A stretch of 33,419 nt of DNA from Candidatus Bruticola papionis (GTDB lineage: Bacteria > Vulcanimicrobiota > Xenobia > Xenobiales > Xenobiaceae), in NCBI GenBank assembly GCA_002407045.1, contig DHKB01000060.1, positions 1 to 33,419 of the forward strand. Direction: 5' to 3'. Position numbers and translations under genes: made by a program. Under the pieces are notes generated by a model. It was not told where the DNA came from and searched no databases. It was given only the letters and a program-made list of their open reading frames with translations. Positions 25,055-32,476 of this stretch are shown here, one piece after another; the first letter of the stretch is position 1; each line of letters begins with the position of its first letter.

Positions 25055-25097
25055 AAAAAATGGGCAAGTTCACAGAAATAAAACGGAACTTGCCCAC
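25055..25097 (-). terminator. Rho-independent terminator of the MFS transporter gene
   Basis: On the minus strand TGGGCAAGTTC and GAACTTGCCCA form a perfect 11-pair stem followed by TTTTTTG. It lies about 22 bases after the transporter stop and directly before the rpsO promoter. Confidence 0.9.
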
Positions 25098-25119
25098 TTG
25101 TTATTGATAGATATCGTCC

Positions 25120-26565
25120 TTAACCTTCTTGAGCTTCTTCTCTGTCTTCAGCTTCGAGTTTTTCCAAGTCGTTAGGCTTAGCACCCCAAGCAAAAATAAA
25201 AGGTAAAATGGACAAGAAAGCACAAGCCAGAAGCATTTGGAAAGCTACATCCCAGCCGTAAGCATCCAAAATGCGGCCCATTCCCCAACCGGAAACGATA
25301 CTACTTAAATAACCGAAAAGCCCAGTCATACCTACAGCGGTAGCCGCAGCTTTTTTAGTGGCGAAATCAGTAGCCATAATAGCTACCAAAAGTTGCGGGC
25401 CATAGATGAAGAAACCGGTAACAATAAACATAAGGCTGTAAACTAATACAGAAGATCCTACCGGCAATTTCCAGAAAACGAAAATGCTAATTAAAGAGGC
25501 AATAGTATAGTAAGCACACACTGGAGCGCGTTTGCCTTTAAAGAAACGGTCAGTCATCCAACCAGCCAACAGAGAACCAGCAATACCAGCGATTTCAAAA
25601 CAAGCCATAGTGATACCGGCATGACTTAAAGTTACACCGCGGGCGTTCAGATAAGAGGGGCCCCAAGTGACAAATCCATAACGCAGAATATAGATAAAGA
25701 AGTTAGCAAAGCAGACAGCCCAAATGTACGGATTGTTAAAGACGTGACGGCAAAGGAAACGGAAAAACTCTTTGCCACTTTGTTTTTCTTCCGCAGTCTT
25801 AGTAGCATCATTCTTATCGGTATCAGCTGCTACAGCTTCAACTTGTTTTTGCCCTTCTGCAAGGACAAAAGGCTTTTCTTTAGTGTATACCTCAGGATCA
25901 GGCAATCCTAAAGAAGCTGGAGTATCGCGCATACGCTCCAACAAGAAAAGTGAAGTCAGAGCAGCAATGGCCGCAGGCACGCAGAAGACATAGCGCCAGC
26001 CGAAATATTCTCCCAAGTAGCCACCCATAATTAAAATTAGAGACAGTCCGATTTGATGAGAAGTATTCCAAATGCTCCAATAAGTACCACGTTCTTTGGA
26101 AGAGAACCAGTGGCAAATAACTCGCGAACAGGGCGGAGAACCCATACCCTGGAACCAGCCATTCAACACCCAAGCAGCCAACAAGACACCCACAGCGCTA
26201 CTCATGCCAAACATAAAGTTGGCTAAGGCTGATAAGAGTAAACCAACTGCCATAAAGTATCTGGCATTGCAACGGTCTCCCAAAAAGCCGTTGACAAACT
26301 TGGAGACACCGTAAACTACGTCAGAAATACTGACAATCATACCGATAGCGGCTTTGCTTATGCCTAAGGAACTTTCTAGCAAAGGAATCGCTATAGAAAT
26401 ATTTTTACGTACAAAATAGAAAACACCATAGCCGACAAAAGTCGAATATAGCTGACGAAGACGCCAGTAACCATACTGATTGCGCATTTCTTCTTCATTT
26501 TTGTACTGAGGAGCGATAGGCTCGGCAGGCTTAAAAATAGACAGAGCTTTATTTAGTATAGACAT
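25120..26565 (-). CDS. MFS transporter of the organophosphate:phosphate antiporter family
   Basis: This is 481 residues with about 12 membrane segments. The signature is that of the GlpT/UhpT/UhpC group: YFVRKNISIAIPLL in TM1, NGWFQGMGSPPCSRVICHWF, KERGTYWSIWNTSHQIG and, in the second half, YILRYGFVTWGPSYL. The two Arg residues that bind the phosphate group in GlpT (in VRKN and LRYG) are both kept. It probably exchanges a phosphorylated C3 or C6 compound for inorganic phosphate across the inner membrane; the exact substrate is not readable. A charged central loop (about 225-265) separates the halves. The ATG has only a weak GCGGAAAG site. It follows rodA by 91 bases and has its own strong terminator. 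Confidence 0.88.
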   Translation of the reverse strand: MSILNKALSIFKPAEPIAPQYKNEEEMRNQYGYWRLRQLYSTFVGYGVFYFVRKNISIAIPLLESSLGISKAAIGMIVSISDVVYGVSKFVNGFLGDRCNARYFMAVGLLLSALANFMFGMSSAVGVLLAAWVLNGWFQGMGSPPCSRVICHWFSSKERGTYWSIWNTSHQIGLSLILIMGGYLGEYFGWRYVFCVPAAIAALTSLFLLERMRDTPASLGLPDPEVYTKEKPFVLAEGQKQVEAVAADTDKNDATKTAEEKQSGKEFFRFLCRHVFNNPYIWAVCFANFFIYILRYGFVTWGPSYLNARGVTLSHAGITMACFEIAGIAGSLLAGWMTDRFFKGKRAPVCAYYTIASLISIFVFWKLPVGSSVLVYSLMFIVTGFFIYGPQLLVAIMATDFATKKAAATAVGMTGLFGYLSSIVSGWGMGRILDAYGWDVAFQMLLACAFLSILPFIFAWGAKPNDLEKLEAEDREEAQEG

Positions 26566-26656
26566 CTTTCCGCTTCTTGCACTTTACTGAGAAATTCGGC
26601 AAAGGATATTTTTATATTTTCAATCTCCGCTTCCCTGCACAAAATAGGCGTTTATT

Positions 26657-27778
26657 TTAAGCAGACGCACCATTTTGTCGGCTAAATTCCAAGGAAGGCA
26701 TGCGACGAGCGATATTGTTGAGCAATCCTAAAGCAGCCATATTTACTATCAACGAAGTGCCACCATAGCTAACTAATGGTAAGGGAATACCCACAACAGG
26801 CAAAACGCCACTAGTCATGCCGATATTTCCTACAGTATGAACAAAAAACAGCGTGCCTATTCCAAAAGCCAAGAAGCTATCATAGGTACTTTCAGCTTGT
26901 CGAGCTAGCTGCCAAGCCCGTATAATTAAGCAAGAGAGCAGCAATATCAAGCATAAAGCTCCTATAAGCCCCATTTCTTCACCAATAACCGTAAAAATAA
27001 AATCGGTATGATGTTCGGGAACAAAATTCAAACGGTTTTGTGTACCTTCCATCCACCCCTTGCCCCACAAGCCTCCAGAGCCTATGGCAATTTTGGCTTG
27101 AATAATATTCCAACCATCCCCCATAGGGTCAGCTTCTGGATTAAGAAAAACCATAATGCGTTTTCTTTGGTATTCATGCAAAACGTGCGGAATTATAGCT
27201 AGTACAGAACAAAACAAACCTGCAAACCAACGCCAATCATAGCCAGCTACCCACATCATGGCACTGCCTACGCCAGCAAAGACAATGGCTGTACCTAAAT
27301 CAGGTTGGGCCATAATCAGCAAAGTGGGAATGCCCAGGAGAAAATAGAGCCAACAAAAATAACGAAAAGTCAGGTGACTTTGCTTATAACGTCCGTCTTT
27401 ATCTCCACTTAGATAGCGGCTCATGCACAAAACTAGCAACAGCTTGGCAACTTCGGAAGGTTGAAAACGTCCAATTAAAGGCACATCGATCCAGCGTTTG
27501 GCTCCATTTACAGTGACACCACCAATTATCACGGAAAATAGCAAAATCAGAATAGCTATATAAAGCCAATTTCCATTGCGAAAAAATACTTTTATATCCG
27601 CAAAAGTAAAAAATAGGAATACGCAAACGCCAACAGCTAAGCTGCTGGCCTGACGTATAAACTCTGAGCTTATGCCACCATGAAATGTGGCACTGGCAAT
27701 ATTGCTCAATCCAAGAAAAATTAGGATAGAAGCACAAATTACCAAAGGCCAATCAAAATTGTACCAGCTGAAACGCAC
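26657..27778 (-). CDS. rodA: Rod-shape peptidoglycan glycosyltransferase RodA (SEDS family)
   Basis: This is 373 residues, typical of RodA, with about ten membrane segments. Family marks are NGAKRWIDVPLIGRFQPSE, MAQPDLGTAIVF, GDGWNIIQAKIAIGSGG, FVPEHHTDFIFTVIGEE (with the catalytic Asp) and the end block GVLPVVGIPLPLVSYGGTS. SEDS proteins polymerise lipid II during cell elongation with a class B penicillin-binding protein, which is not in this window. So the cell is likely to have a peptidoglycan wall and rod-like growth. The GTG start at 27776-27778 has GAGG seven bases upstream, and only 12 bases separate it from the end of dcd, so the two are co-transcribed. Confidence 0.95.
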   Translation of the reverse strand: MRFSWYNFDWPLVICASILIFLGLSNIASATFHGGISSEFIRQASSLAVGVCVFLFFTFADIKVFFRNGNWLYIAILILLFSVIIGGVTVNGAKRWIDVPLIGRFQPSEVAKLLLVLCMSRYLSGDKDGRYKQSHLTFRYFCWLYFLLGIPTLLIMAQPDLGTAIVFAGVGSAMMWVAGYDWRWFAGLFCSVLAIIPHVLHEYQRKRIMVFLNPEADPMGDGWNIIQAKIAIGSGGLWGKGWMEGTQNRLNFVPEHHTDFIFTVIGEEMGLIGALCLILLLSCLIIRAWQLARQAESTYDSFLAFGIGTLFFVHTVGNIGMTSGVLPVVGIPLPLVSYGGTSLIVNMAALGLLNNIARRMPSLEFSRQNGASA

Positions 27779-27790
27779 CCTAAGACCTCA

Positions 27791-28879
27791 CTAACAGAAA
27801 TGGCGTCCCAGTTGAGGGCCACGTTGCTGCTGGTAGTGGGAGCCTAAACCAGATCCGTAAATTTTTTCCGGTTTTTTCAGCAGATATTCAAAAGCCATTT
27901 TACAAATAGGCTGAGCATGGCGGAAAAGCACATCTTCATGAACATCCAATTCCAAAACAGCAGGTGTACCTTTTAAGCCCCCATTTTCACCATAACCAAA
28001 ACCGGGATCGAAAAATCCGGCATAATGAGAGCGATACTCGCCAGAATGGATATCGTAAGCGACCATTTCTACAGCCAGATCCGGCGGAACGCGTAAAAAT
28101 TCTTTAGTAGATAAAATATAAAATTCGCCGCGTTTTAAGAGAACTTCTCCATTTTTAGCCTTGATAGGTTCAAAGTAATTGCTCCCTTTTTGGGGAATGC
28201 CACTACATAGATCTACAGGTTCATCACAAGGTATAGCCTTATAACCGACGATATCTTGTTGTAAATCGATAGTTAAAAGTAACCCATTGTCTATTAAAGC
28301 CTGTCCACGCTGTCCTGTACAATCGTACACTAAGCCGGTCTCTTGGTGGAGCATTTCCAATTCAAAATCCAAAAGATGGTTGTCGCCACAAATTAAGCGG
28401 GCTTGATTGAGCGTATTGCCTTCACGAACTCTAATTGACCAAGAACGCGGCGTAATCATAGCGTATATTTTGCCATTATACCCGGGAGGGATTTTATCAA
28501 AACGAGATACACCGTCAGCTAAAACACGCGTCCAAACATTCATACGCCCAGTAGTGCTTTTGTTGTTGGCATAAGCATGGACAGAGTTAGGCAAATTAAA
28601 GCGCTCTTCTATTTCAATAACGTAAGTGCACCCTTCTTGTAATACAACAGGATTGCTTAGATCTAAACTTTCTAGAGAGTTGTTAAGTAACAGATCGGAG
28701 ACAGGCTCTCCTTGACGAGGCAAAAAAGCAGCTTCTACACGCCATCCTCTTTTGCCCAAACGCAAATCTAAGCTAGCCGGTTGGATGTTCCTGGCCGGAA
28801 CAGGTTCAGAGCAAATGATGCGCTGACTACTTATCAATTCTTCAATAAGTTGGCAAGGTAAAGCTCCACTCTGACGCAT
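27791..28879 (-). CDS. dcd: 2'-deoxycytidine 5'-triphosphate deaminase, long form
   Basis: This is 362 residues, about twice the classical Dcd, matching the long PF06559 form in which the dUTPase-like fold occurs twice. Marks: IQPASLDLRLG in the first half, NNKSTTGRMNVWTRVLADG, and in the second half RVPPDLAVEMVAYDIHSGEYRSHYAGFFDPGFGYG and GTPAVLELDVHEDVLFRHAQPI. It turns dCTP into dUTP on the way to dTTP. The ATG at 28877-28879 is preceded by AAGGAG at 11 bases. It is the first gene of a pair with rodA. The functional pairing with cell-wall elongation has no obvious logic beyond growth. Confidence 0.9.
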   Translation of the reverse strand: MRQSGALPCQLIEELISSQRIICSEPVPARNIQPASLDLRLGKRGWRVEAAFLPRQGEPVSDLLLNNSLESLDLSNPVVLQEGCTYVIEIEERFNLPNSVHAYANNKSTTGRMNVWTRVLADGVSRFDKIPPGYNGKIYAMITPRSWSIRVREGNTLNQARLICGDNHLLDFELEMLHQETGLVYDCTGQRGQALIDNGLLLTIDLQQDIVGYKAIPCDEPVDLCSGIPQKGSNYFEPIKAKNGEVLLKRGEFYILSTKEFLRVPPDLAVEMVAYDIHSGEYRSHYAGFFDPGFGYGENGGLKGTPAVLELDVHEDVLFRHAQPICKMAFEYLLKKPEKIYGSGLGSHYQQQRGPQLGRHFC

Positions 28880-28967
28880 TTTATATGAATCTCCTTTTTA
28901 TTGTGCTAAGTTTCTTCCGACCCAGCGACTAACAAATATATCCCCTATTTTATTTAGCTCCGTTTAT

Positions 28968-29002
28968 CAAAAAGGCCCGAACAAAATTATATGCTCGGGC
29001 CC
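28968..29002 (-). terminator. Rho-independent terminator after the duplicated-unit gene
   Basis: On the minus strand GGCCCGA and TCGGGCC pair perfectly around a 14-base loop, followed by TTTTTGA. It lies about 45 bases after the stop of the gene at 29049-29615. Confidence 0.85.
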
Positions 29003-29048
29003 CTAAGCTATCATTACAGGCAAATACTGTAGTTAAAAAAATTTAAGC

Positions 29049-29615
29049 TTATTTCTGTGTAGACTTTTGACGCCAACGGCAGTACTCAAGATCGGTATCG
29101 ATATACTCTACAGCAGCTTCGATAACAGCTTCAGTTTTTATATCATTATGACTGATAATGCCCATGGCAAAGAGAGCGGAAATATCCTGATTGTCGTTAT
29201 TTTCTTCTACAAAGTGCTGATAATCAGCATACATGCCTTTTAAGATTTCACGCTCGGCCTCAGGGGCAGCTTTCATAGCTAATCCCAACTTATCGGCAGC
29301 GGCGCTCAATTTAGCTTCAAACTCGGCTTCCATGCCACACACAGATTTCTGGCGCCAGCGGCAATACTCAAGATCGGTATCGATGTACTCTACAGCAGCC
29401 TTGATGACATCTTCAGTTTTTATGTCATTGTTGCTAATAATGCCCATGGCAAAGAGAGCGGAAACATCCTGCTTGTCAGAATTTTCATCTACAAAGCGCT
29501 GATAATCGGCATACATGCTTTTTAAAATCTCACGCTCGACCTCAGGAGCAGCTTTCATAGCTAAACCTAATTTATCGGCAGCGGCGCTTAATTTGGCTTC
29601 AAATTCATTTTCCAT
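29049..29615 (-). CDS. Protein of two near-identical 94-residue units, unknown function
   Basis: This is 188 residues from the ATG at 29613-29615, which has GGAGG seven bases upstream; the longer reading starts inside that site. Residues 4-91 and 98-185 are repeats of each other, with 78 of 88 positions identical by my count. Each begins EFEAKLSAAADKLGLAMKAA and ends EYIDTDLEYCRWRQKS, joined by VCGMEA. Predicted structure is mostly helical and soluble, with one Cys per unit. There is no signal peptide. I do not recognise the family. It sits 57 bases after truA and ends at a strong terminator. It may form an intramolecular version of what was a homodimer (inference). Confidence 0.85.
   Translation of the reverse strand: MENEFEAKLSAAADKLGLAMKAAPEVEREILKSMYADYQRFVDENSDKQDVSALFAMGIISNNDIKTEDVIKAAVEYIDTDLEYCRWRQKSVCGMEAEFEAKLSAAADKLGLAMKAAPEAEREILKGMYADYQHFVEENNDNQDISALFAMGIISHNDIKTEAVIEAAVEYIDTDLEYCRWRQKSTQK
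29061..29606 (-). repeat. Tandem 282-bp duplication
   Basis: 29343-29606 and 29061-29324 code the two 88-residue copies with a period of 282 bases. The DNA is also close to identical, for example over the segments coding EFEAKLSAAADKLGLAMKAA. This points to a recent in-frame duplication. Confidence 0.9.
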
Positions 29616-29672
29616 AGCAGGGCCTCCTACAAACAATAATTTACCCGAGGGGATGATGACTCCACGAAGTTT

Positions 29673-30491
29673 CTAAGTATTATCGCTGCGATCCTGCGCA
29701 TAGCTGACAGATTTAAGATACAAGCCGCCAGGATGAGCCGGAGGAGCGCAATAGCGGGGGTCTGCTTTTTCCAAGATTTCTTTAATTTTTTCCGGTTTCC
29801 ACTGCCCAATACCAACTTTAAGGAGCGAACCGCAAATCATACGCACCATGCGACGTAAAAAAGCGTTAGCTTCTATGTGCATAACTATCAAACGTCCAAC
29901 CTCAGAGAAAGGCCCCGGCCCACTTACAGTAGTTTCAGTAAACGTTATTTTGTTCATGCGTCTAATGGTAGGATCTCCCTTAGGGACTTGAGATCCGAAA
30001 GTAGCGAAATCATGACTGCCAATGAGATATTGCGCAGCTTGGCGCATAAGTTCTAAATCTAATTTTTGCTTAACATAAAGGATACGATCCCTAAAAAATG
30101 GGTCTACAGTAGAACCGTCTTTTATTAGATACTCATACTCTCTAGCTCTAGCTGTAAAGCGAGCATGGAAATAATCAGGCTCTTTACTTACACTTAGTAC
30201 TTTAATTGTATCAGGCAATAGAGAACTTAAAGCATTAAAAAGCACTTGTTCAGAACGATCCACATTAGTGCGAAAGGAAAAGACTTGTCCTAAAGCGTGC
30301 ACACCAGCGTCGGTGCGACCAGCAACTCTAATAGAAATGGGCCGAGCAAAGACAAAAAGCAACTTCTCTTCCAAAGCGTCTTGCACAGTAGGCAATTCTT
30401 TAGCATTAGCCTGACTTTGAAAACCGGCAAAAGCTGTGCCGTCGTAAGCAATAGTAACTTTATATACGATATTTCCGCTATTTTCTTCCAT
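29673..30491 (-). CDS. truA: tRNA pseudouridine(38-40) synthase TruA
   Basis: This is 272 residues, a little longer than the common 245-265. TruA makes pseudouridine at positions 38-40 of the anticodon arm. Marks: VTIAYDGTAFAGFQSQ, RVAGRTDAGVHALGQVFSF with the catalytic Asp in RTDAGV, FHARFTARAREYEYLI, FLRRMVRMICGSLLKVG and the end APPAHPGGLYLKSV. Its ATG overlaps the ecfT stop in TAATG, so translation is coupled. The ecfT-truA order is common in Firmicutes, where ecfA genes and rplM-rpsI flank them; those are absent here. Confidence 0.96.
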   Translation of the reverse strand: MEENSGNIVYKVTIAYDGTAFAGFQSQANAKELPTVQDALEEKLLFVFARPISIRVAGRTDAGVHALGQVFSFRTNVDRSEQVLFNALSSLLPDTIKVLSVSKEPDYFHARFTARAREYEYLIKDGSTVDPFFRDRILYVKQKLDLELMRQAAQYLIGSHDFATFGSQVPKGDPTIRRMNKITFTETTVSGPGPFSEVGRLIVMHIEANAFLRRMVRMICGSLLKVGIGQWKPEKIKEILEKADPRYCAPPAHPGGLYLKSVSYAQDRSDNT

Positions 30492-31279
30492 TAAAATACA
30501 AATTCCAATGCTTTAAGCAAAATAAAAAAAACGATTACGGCAACAATAGCCACAATATCATTTAAGCCGAAACTCAATTCACGCAAACGTGTACGTCCTT
30601 GTCCCCCTCTGTAACAGCGAGCTTCCATAGCCCAAGCCAAATCTTCGGCATGGCGGAAGGCGCTTACAAAAAGCGGAATCATTATAGGCATAATAGAACG
30701 CAATCTTTGCATAATATTGCCCCGATCCAAAGCAGCTCCTCGAGCTAATTGCACTTTGACTATAGTTTCTGTTTCTTGAGCCAAAGTAGGCACGAAACGC
30801 AAAGCTATAGTAGAAACCATAGCCAATTCGTGAGTAGGGATTCCCAAACGACGCCAAGGTGAAAGTAACTTTTCCATACCGTCGGTAAGCAATATGGGAG
30901 AAGTAGTCAGTGACAGAAGAGATGTAAGCAATACTAAAAGAAGCAAACGCAATCCCATAGCGGTACCGCGTTCAAGGCCCTCATAAGTAATATTCCAACT
31001 GCCCCAAGAGCAAATAGGCTCCCCTGGAACTAAGAACATATTAAAAACGATAGAAAAAAAAGCAAAAAGCCAGACAAAACGCAACCCACGCAGCATAAAG
31101 CCAGCCTTAAGATCTGCCATAACTCCCAGTAAAAACACAGCTACACCGGCAACTAAAAGCTCAAGCGGACTGTTGAGCAAGAAAATAGCCACCATAGCTA
31201 AGCCGACTACACTCAATTTTGTTCTTGGGTCCAATTTGTGCAAAAAACTGTTTCCCGGCACATATTGTCCTAAAGTCAA
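30491..31279 (-). CDS. ecfT: Energy-coupling factor transporter transmembrane protein EcfT
   Basis: This is 262 residues with about five to six membrane segments. The N-terminus LGQYVPGNSFLHKLDPRTKL and the first ATPase-coupling motif ARGAAL are typical of EcfT; the second Ala-Arg-Gly motif reads EARCYRGG, with Cys in place of Gly. EcfT links substrate-binding S components (vitamins, metals) to two EcfA ATPases. No EcfA or S component is encoded in the window, so it must work with ATPases encoded elsewhere. The start is uncertain: TTG at 31277-31279 has no good ribosome-binding site, while GAGGTG lies 22 bases upstream, placed better for an in-frame ATT at 31289-31291. Confidence 0.9.
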   Translation of the reverse strand: MTLGQYVPGNSFLHKLDPRTKLSVVGLAMVAIFLLNSPLELLVAGVAVFLLGVMADLKAGFMLRGLRFVWLFAFFSIVFNMFLVPGEPICSWGSWNITYEGLERGTAMGLRLLLLVLLTSLLSLTTSPILLTDGMEKLLSPWRRLGIPTHELAMVSTIALRFVPTLAQETETIVKVQLARGAALDRGNIMQRLRSIMPIMIPLFVSAFRHAEDLAWAMEARCYRGGQGRTRLRELSFGLNDIVAIVAVIVFFILLKALEFVF

Positions 31280-31393
31280 ATTGCTGAGAATTCTAATGTT
31301 ACACCTCTACGCTAAAAAGCAACAGCAAGCCTAAATTGCACGAGCGAAAAATTGCCTTTTGTCTTCTTTGTAAACAAAAAAATAAATAGCGCA

Positions 31394-32215
31394 CTACATT
31401 TTGGCTAATTGCTGGCTCTTATTGTAGCAAGCTTCGGCTGCTTCATCGATAAGAGCTCGAAAAGCGCCTTTTTCTAAGCTGCTTACTGCTGCGGCCGTAG
31501 TTCCACCGGGCGTAGTTACTTTATAGCGAAGTTCATTAAATGATTCTTGGCTTTCAGCCGCTAAGTTGGCTGCTCCACGCACCATTCCTAAGGTTAATTT
31601 GGCTGCTTGCTGGCGGGTTAATCCCAAACGAACTCCAGCATCAGTTAAGGCTTCCATAAAAAGGTACTGGTAAGCTGGGCCTGATCCAGAGATAGCAGTG
31701 CCAACATCAACTAAATGATCATTAGCCACATAAATAGCTTCACCTATAGCGTTCAAAACTTGTTCAGCTTCGCTTCGGCCTATTTCATCAAGTTCAGCTG
31801 GAGCAGTCCAAACGGTAGCCGCTTGAGAAATTTGAGCAGCCAAATTGGGCATAGCTCGCACAATACGGTTATGTTTAAACATATCTATGAGTTGGCCTAA
31901 AGTGACTCCAGCAGCGATACTAAGGATCAACTGTTCCTTATCTAATTTGTCGGCCAACATCGCAGCCACCATAGGTACAATGTGTGGCTTAACAGCCAAA
32001 ATAATCAATTTGCTATTTAAAGCGGCTCTAAGAACGTCATTGCCTACTTCAACTTTATAGGTATTTTTGATTCTCTCTCCGGTTTGGCTACTGGCTTCGA
32101 CAACAACTAAATCGTCGGCGGCAAAGGTGCCTTTACATAAAAGCGACTTAAGAATCGCTTCGCCCATTTTACCACACCCGATAACACAAGCTTTAAAAGT
32201 ATAAATTCCTTCCAT
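31394..32215 (-). CDS. proC: Pyrroline-5-carboxylate reductase
   Basis: This is 273 residues from the ATG at 32213-32215. The longer open frame upstream adds 65 residues without ProC similarity that cross a terminator and a leader hairpin, so it is rejected. ProC makes the last step of proline synthesis with NAD(P)H. Marks: ACVIGCGKMGEAILKSLL (dinucleotide site), LAVKPHIVP, RAMPNLAAQI, GTAISGSGPAYQYLFMEAL and KVTTPGGTTAAAVSSLE. No classical ribosome-binding site precedes the ATG. A hairpin ends about 20 bases upstream. It is followed by ecfT after 114 bases with no clear terminator. Confidence 0.95.
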   Translation of the reverse strand: MEGIYTFKACVIGCGKMGEAILKSLLCKGTFAADDLVVVEASSQTGERIKNTYKVEVGNDVLRAALNSKLIILAVKPHIVPMVAAMLADKLDKEQLILSIAAGVTLGQLIDMFKHNRIVRAMPNLAAQISQAATVWTAPAELDEIGRSEAEQVLNAIGEAIYVANDHLVDVGTAISGSGPAYQYLFMEALTDAGVRLGLTRQQAAKLTLGMVRGAANLAAESQESFNELRYKVTTPGGTTAAAVSSLEKGAFRALIDEAAEACYNKSQQLAKM

Positions 32216-32231
32216 AACCAAAACCCCATTT

Positions 32232-32263
32232 ATAAAGAGGCAAACAAAAAGCTGTCTGCCTCT
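32232..32263 (-). promoter_or_regulatory. Leader hairpin upstream of proC
   Basis: On the minus strand AGAGGCA and TGCCTCT pair around a 14-base loop and are followed by TTTAT, about 20 bases before the proC ATG. It could be an attenuator or a second weak terminator for read-through from the repeat-protein gene. Confidence 0.4.
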
Positions 32264-32347
32264 ACTTCGGAAATAGACCTTCCCCCTAAGCGTCTCCGTG
32301 TTTAGCGACTTTCTGCTGCAAACCTGCAAAAGGAATCGATAAGCAAT

Positions 32348-32399
32348 AAAAAAAGAGCCCCAGCTTGCGCAGAACAGATCCTGCTGCCACTGAGGCTCT
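32348..32399 (-). terminator. Rho-independent terminator of the repeat-protein gene
   Basis: On the minus strand GAGCCTCAG pairs with CTGGGGCTC (one U-G pair), with an inner GCAG/CTGC stem, and runs into TTTTTTTATT. It lies about 80 bases after the stop codon at 32477. Confidence 0.85.
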
Positions 32400-32476
32400 C
32401 CTTTATACAACTATCAGTTAGACCACAAGCTTTTTATACTGGGAACGCAGTTGCAAACTGATACGTTGCACATTAC

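Noticed and set aside
24910..25056. N-terminal extension of ribosomal protein S15
   Set aside because: The longer frame would start upstream of the promoter's predicted transcription start. S15 begins at 24909 with a ribosome-binding site.
32216..32410. N-terminal extension of proC by 65 residues
   Set aside because: It crosses the terminator of the upstream gene and a leader hairpin and has no ProC similarity; the dinucleotide motif begins right after the ATG at 32215.
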